A stretch of 64,000 nucleotides of DNA from Paenibacillus tengchongensis (GTDB lineage: Bacteria; Bacillota; Bacilli; Paenibacillales; Paenibacillaceae): NCBI RefSeq assembly GCF_008973665.1, contig NZ_WACP01000015.1:1-64000 (forward strand). Reading direction: 5' to 3'. The translations under genes were made by a program, and so were the position numbers. Numbering within the stretch: the first letter of the stretch is position 1; every line of letters starts with the position of its first letter. Shown here piece by piece: positions 8,472 through 17,017 of this stretch. The notes beneath the pieces are model-generated. The model was not told the origin of the DNA. It saw nothing but the letters and a program-made list of their open reading frames with translations, and ran no database searches.

Positions 8472-10559
8472 TCACTCTCTTGCTTGCCCCGTCTCCTTCG
8501 GCAGCGTCTGCCGCAGATAGCAGGCCAACTGCAGATGGAGCAGATGCTCCTGGTTCCCGAAGGACATCCCCAGAATCTCCTCAATTCTGTGAATCCGCTG
8601 ATAGAGCGTGTTGATATGAATATGCAGTGCGGCCGCTGTCTGCGCGGCCGACCCGCCGCTGGCCATATAAGCGGTCAGCGTATCCTCCAGCACTGCGGCC
8701 GCCCCCTTCGCAGGGCGCAGCGGTTCAAAGATCTCGGCAATGAATGCGGCAAGATCCTCCGCCGGCTGACGGATGAACAGCCGGTTCACACCGATGTCGG
8801 CATAACGGATAAGGCCGGCTTTGCCTCTGGTCTTCTGGTAGGCAAGCGCTTTGTCGGCCTCCTGGTAACTGGTGTTGACCGCATCCACTCCCGTCCGCAC
8901 CGAGCCGATTCCCCCGAACAGCGCAATACCGGCTTTCCGTTCCCAATCAGTAAGGCCGGCGGTGAATTTCCGCTCAAGCTCACCCGGCTTGTACCCTTCG
9001 GGAGTCATGAGCAGGAGCGTTGTCCGCCGTTCGCTGGCGAAGGCCAGCGGGATCGCCTGCTGTGCCATATTATCCCTGAGGAACGAAATCAGCTGCAGGG
9101 AGAGTGCACCGAATGCCGAGGGGTCGCCGGGTTCGGCGAATTCCAGCAGGCCCACGGCAATGCGGGTGGCCGGGACGATGCCGATCTCGCCCGCCCTTTC
9201 CCAATATTCCGCCGAATCCTTGCTCAGCCGCAGGTCATTGAAGAACTGCTGCGTCTTCTTAAAATACAGCTCAGCGAGTGACTGCTTGCGCATCAGCTCC
9301 AGCGCGAGAATCGAGCTACCCTGCTCCAGCGCCATTAATTGCAGCGGTGTCAGATTCTCCTCTGCCCGCACCAGCAAATATCCGAGGCATTGTCTGGCGG
9401 AAGCGATCGGATACAGGTGCAACAGATGCGCTTCGTCCCCGCCGTCCACCGTAGTCAGATAATCAGGCGGCTGCAGCGACTGGTACAGCTTCACAAGCCG
9501 CTCCATGCCCCACTCCTGCGCCCACTCAGCGCTGCGGGGATGCCACTGGCGGTCAATGAAATCGCCAAAAGTCAGCGGCAACCCGGTAATGCGCGCCATT
9601 TCGCCCACAATAGAACCGACACCTTTGTTCTGCAGGGACAGCTTCATCAGCGTGGAATGAATCTCATCCCGCCGGATCAGAGCTTCGTTCTGTGCGCTTA
9701 AATGCGCGTACAGCTTCGCATTGGTAATAGTAATCGACACCTGGTCGGCAAAGCTTTGCAGAAGCCGCACCTCCGCTTCGCCGAACAGGGGGATCCTCCC
9801 TTTCTGATAAAAGATCAGCACGCATTCGCTCTGTCCTTCCACCTTAATCGGGACCGAAATGATCGAGCAGATATTCTCAAAATGATATGCATTGTACAAA
9901 TGCAGCCGGTTCTCCCGGGACATGTTGCCAATATCCTCTTCCAGGATGCGCATGGTGTCATACAGCCGGGGCTCGCCGCGCACGAAGGTCTTACCGATAA
10001 TGCCCTCGCCCGGCTTCATCCGCATCTTGAGCATATCCTCGCCCATCTCCCCCGCCCGTGCTTTAACCTTCAGGGCATCGATTGCGGGGTCGTAGCTCCA
10101 CAGCACACCTATACTTTCATACGGAATGACTTCCAGCGCGCTCGCCAAAATGCGTTCCAGCACATCATCCAGGTCCAGCAGCTGCGTCACATCGCGGAAG
10201 CTGTTCATCATTGTCTGGAGAGCCTGTTCATGGGCTGCGGCCATAAATTCGGTATAGCTTGGATACAACAAGGAAGAAAGGATGTTAAGCTCTGCTTCCG
10301 ACAGTCCCTGCACCCGGAAAACACGGATTGCGACACATACATTATGCTCATATGGAAGATAAGCTAACGTATATTCGTCTGATTCTCGGCCTGACTGCGC
10401 AGACCGTAATGGTAATCCGGATGCCAGAAGGGGTGGCGCCGCCGGAAAACCTTCTCTTCGATAAATCTCCGTCCAGTCCGTCCAATTCCTGCTGATCCAT
10501 ACGGCAAACTCCGGGGTCTCTAAGTGTCTTTCCAACAACTCCACGAAAAAAGCCTGCAT
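8472..10559 (-). CDS. GAF-domain transcriptional regulator with PucR/CdaR-type C-terminal HTH
   Basis: This 695-residue regulator has a GAF domain near residues 125-280 (LEVIPYESIGVLWSYDP, MKPGEGIIGKTFVRGE). A middle region follows with a second GAF-like fold and the GGDEF-related PucR core (FGGIGSVRTGVDAVNTSYQEADKALAYQ). It ends with a PucR/CdaR helix-turn-helix (TAAALHIHINTLYQRIHRIEEILG, about 640-680). ATG 10559 is preferred because AGAGG lies 7 nt upstream; an ATG at 10589 has no ribosome site. Such proteins usually activate a catabolic operon when a small ligand is present. It is divergent from the MFS/amidohydrolase/serine dehydratase cluster, so that cluster is the probable target. Confidence 0.8.
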   Translation of the reverse strand: MQAFFVELLERHLETPEFAVWISRNWTDWTEIYRREGFPAAPPLLASGLPLRSAQSGRESDEYTLAYLPYEHNVCVAIRVFRVQGLSEAELNILSSLLYPSYTEFMAAAHEQALQTMMNSFRDVTQLLDLDDVLERILASALEVIPYESIGVLWSYDPAIDALKVKARAGEMGEDMLKMRMKPGEGIIGKTFVRGEPRLYDTMRILEEDIGNMSRENRLHLYNAYHFENICSIISVPIKVEGQSECVLIFYQKGRIPLFGEAEVRLLQSFADQVSITITNAKLYAHLSAQNEALIRRDEIHSTLMKLSLQNKGVGSIVGEMARITGLPLTFGDFIDRQWHPRSAEWAQEWGMERLVKLYQSLQPPDYLTTVDGGDEAHLLHLYPIASARQCLGYLLVRAEENLTPLQLMALEQGSSILALELMRKQSLAELYFKKTQQFFNDLRLSKDSAEYWERAGEIGIVPATRIAVGLLEFAEPGDPSAFGALSLQLISFLRDNMAQQAIPLAFASERRTTLLLMTPEGYKPGELERKFTAGLTDWERKAGIALFGGIGSVRTGVDAVNTSYQEADKALAYQKTRGKAGLIRYADIGVNRLFIRQPAEDLAAFIAEIFEPLRPAKGAAAVLEDTLTAYMASGGSAAQTAAALHIHINTLYQRIHRIEEILGMSFGNQEHLLHLQLACYLRQTLPKETGQARE

Positions 10560-10703
10560 TCCTCCACCTCTGTCAATGTAGGTTTTCATATCACATTATT
10601 CTTTATTATAGAAGAACCTCCATTGTAAAGATACCACTGATCCTGTAATTTTTATATTAATCAAACAATATAAATAACAACCCATGAGAAAGAAGGTAAC
10701 ACG

Positions 10704-11936
10704 ATGTCGAAGGTGATCCACAGCAAACACTTTAAGTACATTATTTTGGCCCTGTTGTTCCTCGGATGGTGCCTCGGAAATCTGGACCGCTTCGTCATCA
10801 ACTACGCCGTCGTCAGCATCGCTGAGGATTTGGGGCTGAGCGCTTCCTCGCAGGGAATTATCCTCAGCAGCTTTTTCCTGGGCTATGCCATCATGCAGAT
10901 TCCCGGCGGAGCGCTGGCGGACCGATTTGGTTACCGTAAGGTCATTTTGTTCTCGCTGTTATCCTGGTCTGTCTTCACCATGATTACCGGGTCTGCCTGG
11001 TCCTTGCTCTCACTTGTGCTTGTCCGGTTTCTGTTCGGCATCGGCGAAGGCGGCTTCTTCCCTTCCGGTTCGAAAGCCATTGCCGTTAACTTTCCCGTCA
11101 ACCAGCGCAGCAGCGCGATGTCCGTCATGCTGGCCTCCGGCGCGATTATGGGTGTGGCTACGCCGCTTATTGCCGGCTTCACGCTGGAGTCGATCGGCTG
11201 GCGCACGCTGTTTCATATTTTCGGTATCATTGGCATTGTCATTACCATCCTGATGTTCTTCTTCCTCAAGGAGCCCGCCCGCACTCCCGTACAGACCTCT
11301 ACTCCTGCAGCCCGAAAGAATGCTTCGTTAAAAACTGTGCTCAAAAGCCCGATGATCTGGGGCCTGTTCCTCAGCTATTTCTGCATTTATGCGGTCAATT
11401 GGGGACTGTCCTCATGGATGCCGACGTACATGGTCAACGTCCGCGGCCTCAATCTGAAGGAAATGGGCATGCTCGCCGCCATTCCCGGCGTTATCGGGAT
11501 CGCTACCATGCTGCTTGGCGGCTATGTGATGGACCGCATCCCCCCCGGCAAAGACCGTAAGATCTCCGCCGTCTTCGCACTGGCCGTCGCCGCAGGACTT
11601 TATCTGATGAGTACAGCCGGCAGCATTGCGCTCTTCATCACCTATGAAACCATTGTGCGGATTGCCGCAGGCTTCGTATCCACACTGATCATCTCCAAAT
11701 CCGTGAAATCAATGCCGGAGAGCGTTGCGGCCAGCGCGAGCGGATTCGTCAACACAGGGGCCCAGCTGGCCGGCTTCCTGACACCGATGCTGATCGGCTT
11801 CCTGGTCGATGCCTCGGGCGGTTCGTATACTGCAGCCTTTACAATGCTGATTGCCTTTGCCGTTATTTGTTCCGCTGCGCTGCTGTGGGGCCGCCGTACC
11901 CAGCCCGATCTGCCGGCGGAGCCGCAGACGACCTGA
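10704..11936 (+). CDS. MFS transporter, anion:cation symporter (ACS) type
   Basis: The 410-residue, 12-helix permease has the N-terminal GNLDRFVINYAVVSIAEDLGLS block and the LADRFGYRKV loop typical of the ACS branch of the major facilitator superfamily, which imports organic anions such as hexuronates, phthalates and acylated amino acids. The start ATG follows AAGAAGG. It is the first gene of a same-strand cluster, about 100 bp before an M20 amidohydrolase. That suggests it imports the substrate cleaved by that enzyme. It is divergent from the GAF/PucR regulator. The substrate is inferred only from neighbours. Confidence 0.85.
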   Translation: MSKVIHSKHFKYIILALLFLGWCLGNLDRFVINYAVVSIAEDLGLSASSQGIILSSFFLGYAIMQIPGGALADRFGYRKVILFSLLSWSVFTMITGSAWSLLSLVLVRFLFGIGEGGFFPSGSKAIAVNFPVNQRSSAMSVMLASGAIMGVATPLIAGFTLESIGWRTLFHIFGIIGIVITILMFFFLKEPARTPVQTSTPAARKNASLKTVLKSPMIWGLFLSYFCIYAVNWGLSSWMPTYMVNVRGLNLKEMGMLAAIPGVIGIATMLLGGYVMDRIPPGKDRKISAVFALAVAAGLYLMSTAGSIALFITYETIVRIAAGFVSTLIISKSVKSMPESVAASASGFVNTGAQLAGFLTPMLIGFLVDASGGSYTAAFTMLIAFAVICSAALLWGRRTQPDLPAEPQTT

Positions 11937-12037
11937 GCGGTTAACTGGCAAACGTAACACCTGACCTGTCACGCGGTTACTAATCCCGAACAAACCATCC
12001 GGTTTCACTATTCTTCTATAATGAGGTGTCTTCCTTC

Positions 12038-13501
12038 ATGAATATGACCATTGATTTAACCCGTTTTGTATCCGAAGCAATTGAAGGCAAACAAGAGCGG
12101 TTTACCTCCGCCAGCGACGAGATCTGGGCGTTCGCGGAAACGCGCTTCGATGAATTCCGTTCGGCCGGCGTACTGATCAGAGAGCTCGAAGCCGAGGGCT
12201 TCAGCATAACCAGGGGCGTGGCGGGCCTGGAGACAGGCTTCATCGCCTCCTACCGCACCCGCAGCGGAGGACCTGTCATTGCACTGCTGGGCGAATACGA
12301 TGCGCTGGCGGATTTAAGCCAGGAAGCCGGCATCAGCGAATACCGGCCGGTGGCGCCGCGCGGCAACGGCCACGGCTGCGGGCATAATCTGCTCGGCGTC
12401 GGCGCGCTGGCCGCCGCAGTCGCGGTCAAGGATTATCTGGTCCGGAATCCGGATACCGCCGGAGAAGTCCGTTTCTACGGTTGCCCCGCCGAGGAGAGCG
12501 GATATGGCAAGACCTATCTGGCCCGCGAAGGCTACTTCAAGGACGTGGACGCTGCCTTCTCCTGGCATCCGCATGCGCTGAACGCCGTGATGCATGGCAG
12601 CTCGAATGCGGTCATCCACGCGAGCTTCACCTTCAAGGGGATCAGCGCCCACGCCGCTGCCGCCCCCCATCTGGGCCGCAGCGCGCTGGACGCCGTAGAG
12701 CTGATGAACATCGGCGCCAACTACATGCGCGAGCACATGATTGACCAGGCCCGTCTTCATTATGCCATTACCAATGCGGGCGGACTTGCCCCGAATGTGG
12801 TTCAGGCTGATGCCGAGGTGACCTATCTCGTCCGGGCGCCGAAGTCGGCCCAGGTCCGCGAGCTGTTCGCGCGGCTGGTCAAGGTTGCCGAAGGCGCCGC
12901 GCTGATGACCGGCACGCAGATGCAGTACCGCTACGAAGGCGCCTGCGCCAACCTGATTCCCAACAGCACCCTGGAGCGGGTGTTGCATAAGCATCTTGCA
13001 GCGCTGGGGGTCCCTGCTTACAGCGAGGAAGAATATGCTTTTGCCAAAGCGATCTATGAGACGCTGCCGGAGAGCAATAAACAGGAGGCGGCGGCCATGG
13101 TTGGTCCCCAGCTGGCAACCGTGCTTGCAGAGTGTCCGCTGGCGAACTTCATCGTTCCCTTCTCCGACGAGAAAGAGATCTTCATGGGCGGCTCGACCGA
13201 TGTGGCCGATGTGAGCTGGAACGTGCCTACCGCCCAATGCGGAGCCGCCACGATGGCCTTCGGCACACCGCTGCATGCCTGGCAGACGGTGGCCCAGGGT
13301 AAATCATCCTTTGCCCACAAGGGCATGCTGCTGGCGGCCAAGGCAATGGCGGCGGCAGCCATCGAGACGCTGCTGCAGCCGGAGCTCGCAGTGGCGGCGC
13401 AGGCCGAGCTGAAGGAGCGGCTGGGCGGCGAAGCCTACGACTGCCTCGTGCCTTCTGGCGTGCAGCCGCCGAAGCAAGGAGCAGCCACTCTTGCGCTTTA
13501 A
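12038..13501 (+). CDS. M20-family amidohydrolase (AbgB-like)
   Basis: The 487-residue metallohydrolase of the M20D group has metal-site motifs GEYDAL (about residues 85-90), GHGCGHN (111-117) and CPAEESGYGK, and a typical dimerisation insert. Family members remove acyl, aminobenzoyl or carbamoyl groups from amino acids or dipeptides. ATG 12038 is chosen because GAGGTG lies 9 nt upstream; a GTG at 12026 is inside that site. The stop codon overlaps the TTG start of the serine dehydratase beta gene by 11 nt, so the two are translationally coupled. Coupling to serine dehydratase makes an N-acyl- or N-substituted serine, or a serine-containing dipeptide, an attractive substrate. That part is inference. 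Confidence 0.85.
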   Translation: MNMTIDLTRFVSEAIEGKQERFTSASDEIWAFAETRFDEFRSAGVLIRELEAEGFSITRGVAGLETGFIASYRTRSGGPVIALLGEYDALADLSQEAGISEYRPVAPRGNGHGCGHNLLGVGALAAAVAVKDYLVRNPDTAGEVRFYGCPAEESGYGKTYLAREGYFKDVDAAFSWHPHALNAVMHGSSNAVIHASFTFKGISAHAAAAPHLGRSALDAVELMNIGANYMREHMIDQARLHYAITNAGGLAPNVVQADAEVTYLVRAPKSAQVRELFARLVKVAEGAALMTGTQMQYRYEGACANLIPNSTLERVLHKHLAALGVPAYSEEEYAFAKAIYETLPESNKQEAAAMVGPQLATVLAECPLANFIVPFSDEKEIFMGGSTDVADVSWNVPTAQCGAATMAFGTPLHAWQTVAQGKSSFAHKGMLLAAKAMAAAAIETLLQPELAVAAQAELKERLGGEAYDCLVPSGVQPPKQGAATLAL

Positions 13502-14159
13502 AGATGTGTTCTCGATCATCGGCCCGGCGATGGTCGGGCCGTCCAGCTCCCACACGGCCGGGGCCGCCCGTATCGGGCGCACAGCCAGGCTGCTGTTCGG
13601 GGAATGTCCGGCCAGAGCCGTGATCTGGCTGTACGGTTCTTTCGCCGCCACTTACCGGGGGCACGGCACGGATACGGCGCTCGTCGGCGGCCTGCTGGGC
13701 ATGGCCACCGACGATCCGCGCCTGCCGGATGCCTTCGCGCATGCCGAAGCAGCGGGGATGGCGGTATCGATCTCCCCGGGGAAGGGGCTGTATCCCCACC
13801 CCAATACGGCGGAGCTGCAGCTGTCCAGCGCGGACGGGAGCAGAGCACTGCAACTGACCGGCACCTCCATAGGCGGCGGCAATGTCGAGATCGTCAGGAT
13901 CAACGGCTTCAGCCTGAAGCTGTCGGCCTCCTATCCCACCCTGACGATCCGCCACCGGGACGAGACCGGCGTCATCGCCGTTGTCACCGGCCTGCTCGGC
14001 AGCGTGGGCATCAACATTGCCCACATGTCGGTGGACCGCCGCTCCAGACGCGGCGATGCGATGATGGTGCTGGAATGCGACGCCGTACCGGACCCGGATA
14101 CGCTGGAGGCGATCTCCGCGCTGCCGGCAGTGCAGGAACTGCGTGTACTCGCAGTCTGA
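13491..14159 (+). CDS. sdaAB: L-serine dehydratase, iron-sulfur-dependent, beta subunit
   Basis: The 222-residue beta chain of the two-subunit, 4Fe-4S L-serine ammonia-lyase works with the alpha chain to convert serine to pyruvate and ammonia. GPSSSHTAGAARIGRTAR near the N-terminus is the signature. A C-terminal ACT domain (about 145-222, HRDETGVIAVVTGLLGSVGINI) probably binds serine as regulator. The start is TTG at 13491, with AAGGAG 9 nt upstream, both inside the end of the amidohydrolase gene. This overlap suggests tight co-expression. The alpha gene follows after about 180 bp carrying a potential RNA structure. Confidence 0.93.
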   Translation: MRFKDVFSIIGPAMVGPSSSHTAGAARIGRTARLLFGECPARAVIWLYGSFAATYRGHGTDTALVGGLLGMATDDPRLPDAFAHAEAAGMAVSISPGKGLYPHPNTAELQLSSADGSRALQLTGTSIGGGNVEIVRINGFSLKLSASYPTLTIRHRDETGVIAVVTGLLGSVGINIAHMSVDRRSRRGDAMMVLECDAVPDPDTLEAISALPAVQELRVLAV

Positions 14160-14275
14160 TTTGAGCCTGGCGGCCGGGAAGCTGCAGAAGACCACCCGGA
14201 TCAGATACCGGCATGATCAGTGGCGAATAATGCGATATGCTCGGATTAAATGATGCTTTCGGCAAATTAAGATCT

Positions 14276-14320
14276 TTAAGGTCCGTTAGCAGCTTAAGCA
14301 ACGGGGGCTGACAGCCTTAA
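14276..14320 (+). promoter_or_regulatory. possible structured leader upstream of sdaAA
   Basis: In the 181-bp gap before sdaAA, TTAAGG (14276-14281) can pair with CCTTAA (14315-14320), CCGTT (14283-14287) with AACGG (14300-14304), and GGCT (14306-14309) with AGCC (14313-14316). This gives a small multi-branched fold just before the ribosome site AGAGGAG. It matches no riboswitch family I know, and the third helix competes with the first. Confidence 0.3.
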
Positions 14321-14340
14321 CGCCTGAGAGGAGCGACACC

Positions 14341-15219
14341 ATGAATTTTCAAACACTGAAGCAGCTGTCCGAATTGGCGGAGACCCGGAACTGTTCGCTG
14401 GGCCGGCTGATGCTGGAGGAGCAATCGCGGGAATCCGGGGAAGAGAGCGGCCGCGTCTTTGCGCAGATGTACGATTATTATCAGATCATGAAGGATGCCG
14501 TGCATCAGGGGATCCATTCCGATACCACTTCCAGAAGCGGCCTCACCGGCGGCGACGCCCGCCGGATGCACGGCTACCGTGCAGCGGGCGAAACGCTGCT
14601 CGGCGGACATGCCGCGCTGGCAATGACCTACGCGCTTGCCGTTTCCGAGGTTAACGCTTCGATGGGCCGGATCATCGCCACCCCTACTGCGGGCTCCTGC
14701 GGCATCATCCCCGGCGTGCTGATCAGCAGCCAGGAGCGCTTCGGCTGGAGCGACGAGGAGATGGTGTACGGCCTGTTCGCCTCGGGAGCGATCGGCTATG
14801 TGATCGCCAACAATTCCTTTATCTCCGGCGCCGAAGGCGGATGCCAGGCCGAGGTCGGCTCGGCGATCGGGATGGCGGCGGGCGCGCTCGTTGATATCCG
14901 CGGCGGCACACCGGCCCAGGCCATTCATGCCGTCGGCCTAGCGCTGAAGAATACGCTTGGGCTGATCTGCGATCCTGTCGCCGGACTAGTGGAGATCCCT
15001 TGCATCGTCCGCAACGGCTTCGGGGCCATTACTGCATTAGCCGCCGCCGATATGGCGCTCGCGGGCGTACGCAGCGTCATTCCGTCCGACGAAGTCGTGC
15101 AGGTGATGCTGGAGGTCGGCTCAGCGATGCCGGAATCGCTGCGGGAGACCGCCGGCGGCGGGCTCGCCCAGACGCCAACGGGCCGCAGGATCACCCGCGA
15201 GCTGCACCAGAATGCCTGA
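14341..15219 (+). CDS. sdaAA: L-serine dehydratase, iron-sulfur-dependent, alpha subunit
   Basis: The 292-residue catalytic chain carries the cysteines that hold the 4Fe-4S cluster: TAGSCGIIPGV, and CDPVAGLVEIPC near residues 215-226. It also has the SGAEGGCQAEVGSA block. The size matches the Bacillus SdaAA (about 300 aa). The start ATG has AGAGGAG 8 nt upstream. With sdaAB it deaminates L-serine to pyruvate. In this cluster it would channel serine released by the amidohydrolase into central metabolism. Confidence 0.95.
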   Translation: MNFQTLKQLSELAETRNCSLGRLMLEEQSRESGEESGRVFAQMYDYYQIMKDAVHQGIHSDTTSRSGLTGGDARRMHGYRAAGETLLGGHAALAMTYALAVSEVNASMGRIIATPTAGSCGIIPGVLISSQERFGWSDEEMVYGLFASGAIGYVIANNSFISGAEGGCQAEVGSAIGMAAGALVDIRGGTPAQAIHAVGLALKNTLGLICDPVAGLVEIPCIVRNGFGAITALAAADMALAGVRSVIPSDEVVQVMLEVGSAMPESLRETAGGGLAQTPTGRRITRELHQNA

Positions 15220-15333
15220 GCATCTGCAGCAGGCGTTCATACCGGGCAGCGGGTGAACACACAGACGGACTTGCCTCAGCACTAAACTTTGATACCCCGG
15301 AAACGCCTGACGGCGCTTGCGGAACAGCAAACC

Positions 15334-15381
15334 CAAAGACCGTGAGCCTGCCGGCGCTGCCACAGAGCTTCACGGTCTTTG
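15334..15381. terminator. long inverted repeat after sdaAA
   Basis: CAAAGACCGTGA (15334-15345) pairs perfectly with TCACGGTCTTTG (15370-15381) across a 24-nt loop. It lies between the convergent sdaAA and MerR genes. There is no clear T-run beyond the stem itself, so it is a probable but atypical bidirectional terminator. Confidence 0.5.
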
Positions 15382-15413
15382 TGCTGTAACCCTATGTTCA
15401 GGTACTGCGGAAG

Positions 15414-16334
15414 TCACTCCTCTTCCGTGCGGATACCCGCATTTCCTGTCCCCGGTTCCATCAGGGCCCTGCTGTCCGGGTACCTCTCCAGCATAAGCCG
15501 GTTCGCGGCTTCCAGTTCCTCGCTGTATGCCCGGTAAGAGGGGCTCAGCCGCTTCATGGCCGGGATGAAGATATCCGCATACCCGGAACCCTGCTGAAAT
15601 TCACGGAGCAGCTGCCCGAGCCGGAAAGCCGGAGAATTTTTATAACCGTCAGAGCGGCGGAATGCGATATAGGCGTCAATCTCCTCCTTATGCTGTTTCA
15701 GATATCCGTCAATATCCTGAAGCGCTTGTTCCATCTGCTGTCCGGATTCCTTCATCCAGACATCGTCCTCCGCAGGCAAATATTGCTCCAGCAATGCAGA
15801 CAGCTCCGTATCCATGGGCTGGGAGAGCTCCAGCCGGTCCAGGTAACCGACGATGTCGGCATAGGCCTGCCGCTGCTCCGTCCCGGTCTCGCTGAAATCC
15901 AGGAAACGGCCGAAATGGGCCGATAAGTACCGGCCATAGCCGCCCGGAAAAGCCAGCAGCAGCTTCTCACGAATCGTAAAAGCCTCTTCGATCCCCGCCG
16001 CAAGCCCCGCGAGCTGCTCCGGCCGGTAATCGGCGATCAACAATTCCACTGCCTGCAGCCGGGCCTTGCCCTGCTGCTGCTGCAGCTCCATTCTGGCTCT
16101 TACGGCTGCAAGCCGCTCCTGCCTGTCACTGCTGCCCACAATCTCCCTGATGTCCGGCACGCCTATGCCGAGCTTGCGCAGCAGCGAGATTTCCTGCAGC
16201 CGGGCCACATCGCCGGAGCTGTACATCCGGTAGCCGTTCTCTCCGCTCTCCGGTGTGAGCAGGCCTTGCCGTTCATAATATTCCACCGCTTTGCGGGTCA
16301 GGCCGCTAACGGCGCACACCTCTTTGATCCTCAT
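15414..16334 (-). CDS. MerR-family transcriptional regulator
   Basis: This is a 306-residue regulator. The N-terminal winged helix-turn-helix (IKEVCAVSGLTRKAVEYYERQGLLTPE, residues 2-28, then NGYRMYSSGDVARLQEI) is classical MerR. A helical linker and a long C-terminal domain (about 120-300) without cysteine metal-site clusters suggest an organic ligand or protein partner. ATG 16334 is chosen because GGAGGTG lies 7 nt upstream; a GTG at 16349 would be inside that site. It is transcribed alone, toward sdaAA, and its upstream region contains the 10-bp minisatellite. The targets are unknown. Confidence 0.85.
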   Translation of the reverse strand: MRIKEVCAVSGLTRKAVEYYERQGLLTPESGENGYRMYSSGDVARLQEISLLRKLGIGVPDIREIVGSSDRQERLAAVRARMELQQQQGKARLQAVELLIADYRPEQLAGLAAGIEEAFTIREKLLLAFPGGYGRYLSAHFGRFLDFSETGTEQRQAYADIVGYLDRLELSQPMDTELSALLEQYLPAEDDVWMKESGQQMEQALQDIDGYLKQHKEEIDAYIAFRRSDGYKNSPAFRLGQLLREFQQGSGYADIFIPAMKRLSPSYRAYSEELEAANRLMLERYPDSRALMEPGTGNAGIRTEEE

Positions 16335-16470
16335 TGCGTTCACCTCCACTCCAGCATAAAACAGTCCCTTAGGGGGAGGTCAAGCCCGCAGCTTACCGGA
16401 CGAAGGCTCTGATTCAGCAAAGCCCTCCAATACAGTAACCCAGTAATGCAGGGGACTCCGGTAAACACAG

Positions 16471-16610
16471 CACCTCACAGCACCTCACAGCACCTCATTG
16501 TACCTCGCAGCACTTCACAGCACTTCACAGCACTTCACAGCACTTCACAGCACTTCACAGCACTTCACAGCACTTCACAGCACTTCACAGCACTTTACAG
16601 CACTTCACAG
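16471..16610. repeat. 10-bp minisatellite, 14 tandem units
   Basis: Fourteen consecutive 10-bp units of CACTTCACAG or close variants lie head to tail. The order is two CACCTCACAG, two divergent units, eight perfect CACTTCACAG (16511-16590), one CACTTTACAG and one further perfect copy. A degenerate half unit follows. The array lies 136 bp upstream of the MerR gene start and before the small membrane-protein gene. Ten is one helical turn, so any protein site would face one side of the DNA. The frames open through it code only for a Ser/Thr/His repeat and look spurious. Confidence 0.95.
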
Positions 16611-16645
16611 CATTCACCGCCATACAGCTCTTTTACACAAGAAAC

Positions 16646-16682
16646 AGACCTGCCCGGGCCACGTGCATCCCAGAACAGGTCT
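16646..16682 (-). terminator. hairpin after the small membrane-protein gene
   Basis: AGACCTG (16646-16652) pairs with CAGGTCT (16676-16682), with further GAA/TTC pairing outside. On the minus strand GTTTCTTG follows the stem. It is a modest terminator a few bases past the stop at 16690. Confidence 0.5.
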
Positions 16683-16689
16683 TCTTCAT

Positions 16690-16923
16690 CTAAACCGCCT
16701 GCCAAATGAGCAATATACCGAAGACGATAAACAACGCCCCCACCCAACCGGCCAGCATGCCGGTGAATTTGATGGCCTCCAGGTAAACCTCGCTGGGCTC
16801 GCTTTCCCCTCTTACCTTCCAGCCTTCATTCATCCGCCAGCCGGAATCCGGGCGGCGGCGGATGTATAGCCCATAGAAAACGGTGACACTGCCGAGCAGC
16901 AGCAGCAAAATACCTACAGCCAT
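16690..16923 (-). CDS. small two-helix membrane protein (DUF6199-like)
   Basis: The 77-residue protein has a first membrane helix at residues 3-20. A short polar segment with the NEGWKVRGESEPSEVYL pattern follows, then a second helix at about 52-74. The W-x-x-x-E-G-W-K-V-x-G-x-x-E-P-S arrangement resembles small DUF6199 membrane proteins of Bacillota, though I assign this from memory. GGAGCTGATCCCTG precedes the ATG at 16923. It follows kimA on the same strand by about 95 bp. No function is known. Confidence 0.6.
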   Translation of the reverse strand: MAVGILLLLLGSVTVFYGLYIRRRPDSGWRMNEGWKVRGESEPSEVYLEAIKFTGMLAGWVGALFIVFGILLIWQAV

Positions 16924-17017
16924 CAGGGATCAGCTCCTTTTTCCGGGTTATACGCCGGCTGGCGGGAAAAGTTGCTGCATGCTCGGAGCGGCAGAAGCAG
17001 AGGAGGGCCGGCGCCGG

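Noticed and set aside
14160..14340. Glycine riboswitch or T-box before sdaAA
   Set aside because: No tandem glycine aptamer core and no T-box sequence are present; only short generic helices can be drawn.
16471..16610. CRISPR array
   Set aside because: The repeats are 10 bp and directly contiguous with no unique spacers, and no cas genes are nearby. It is a minisatellite.
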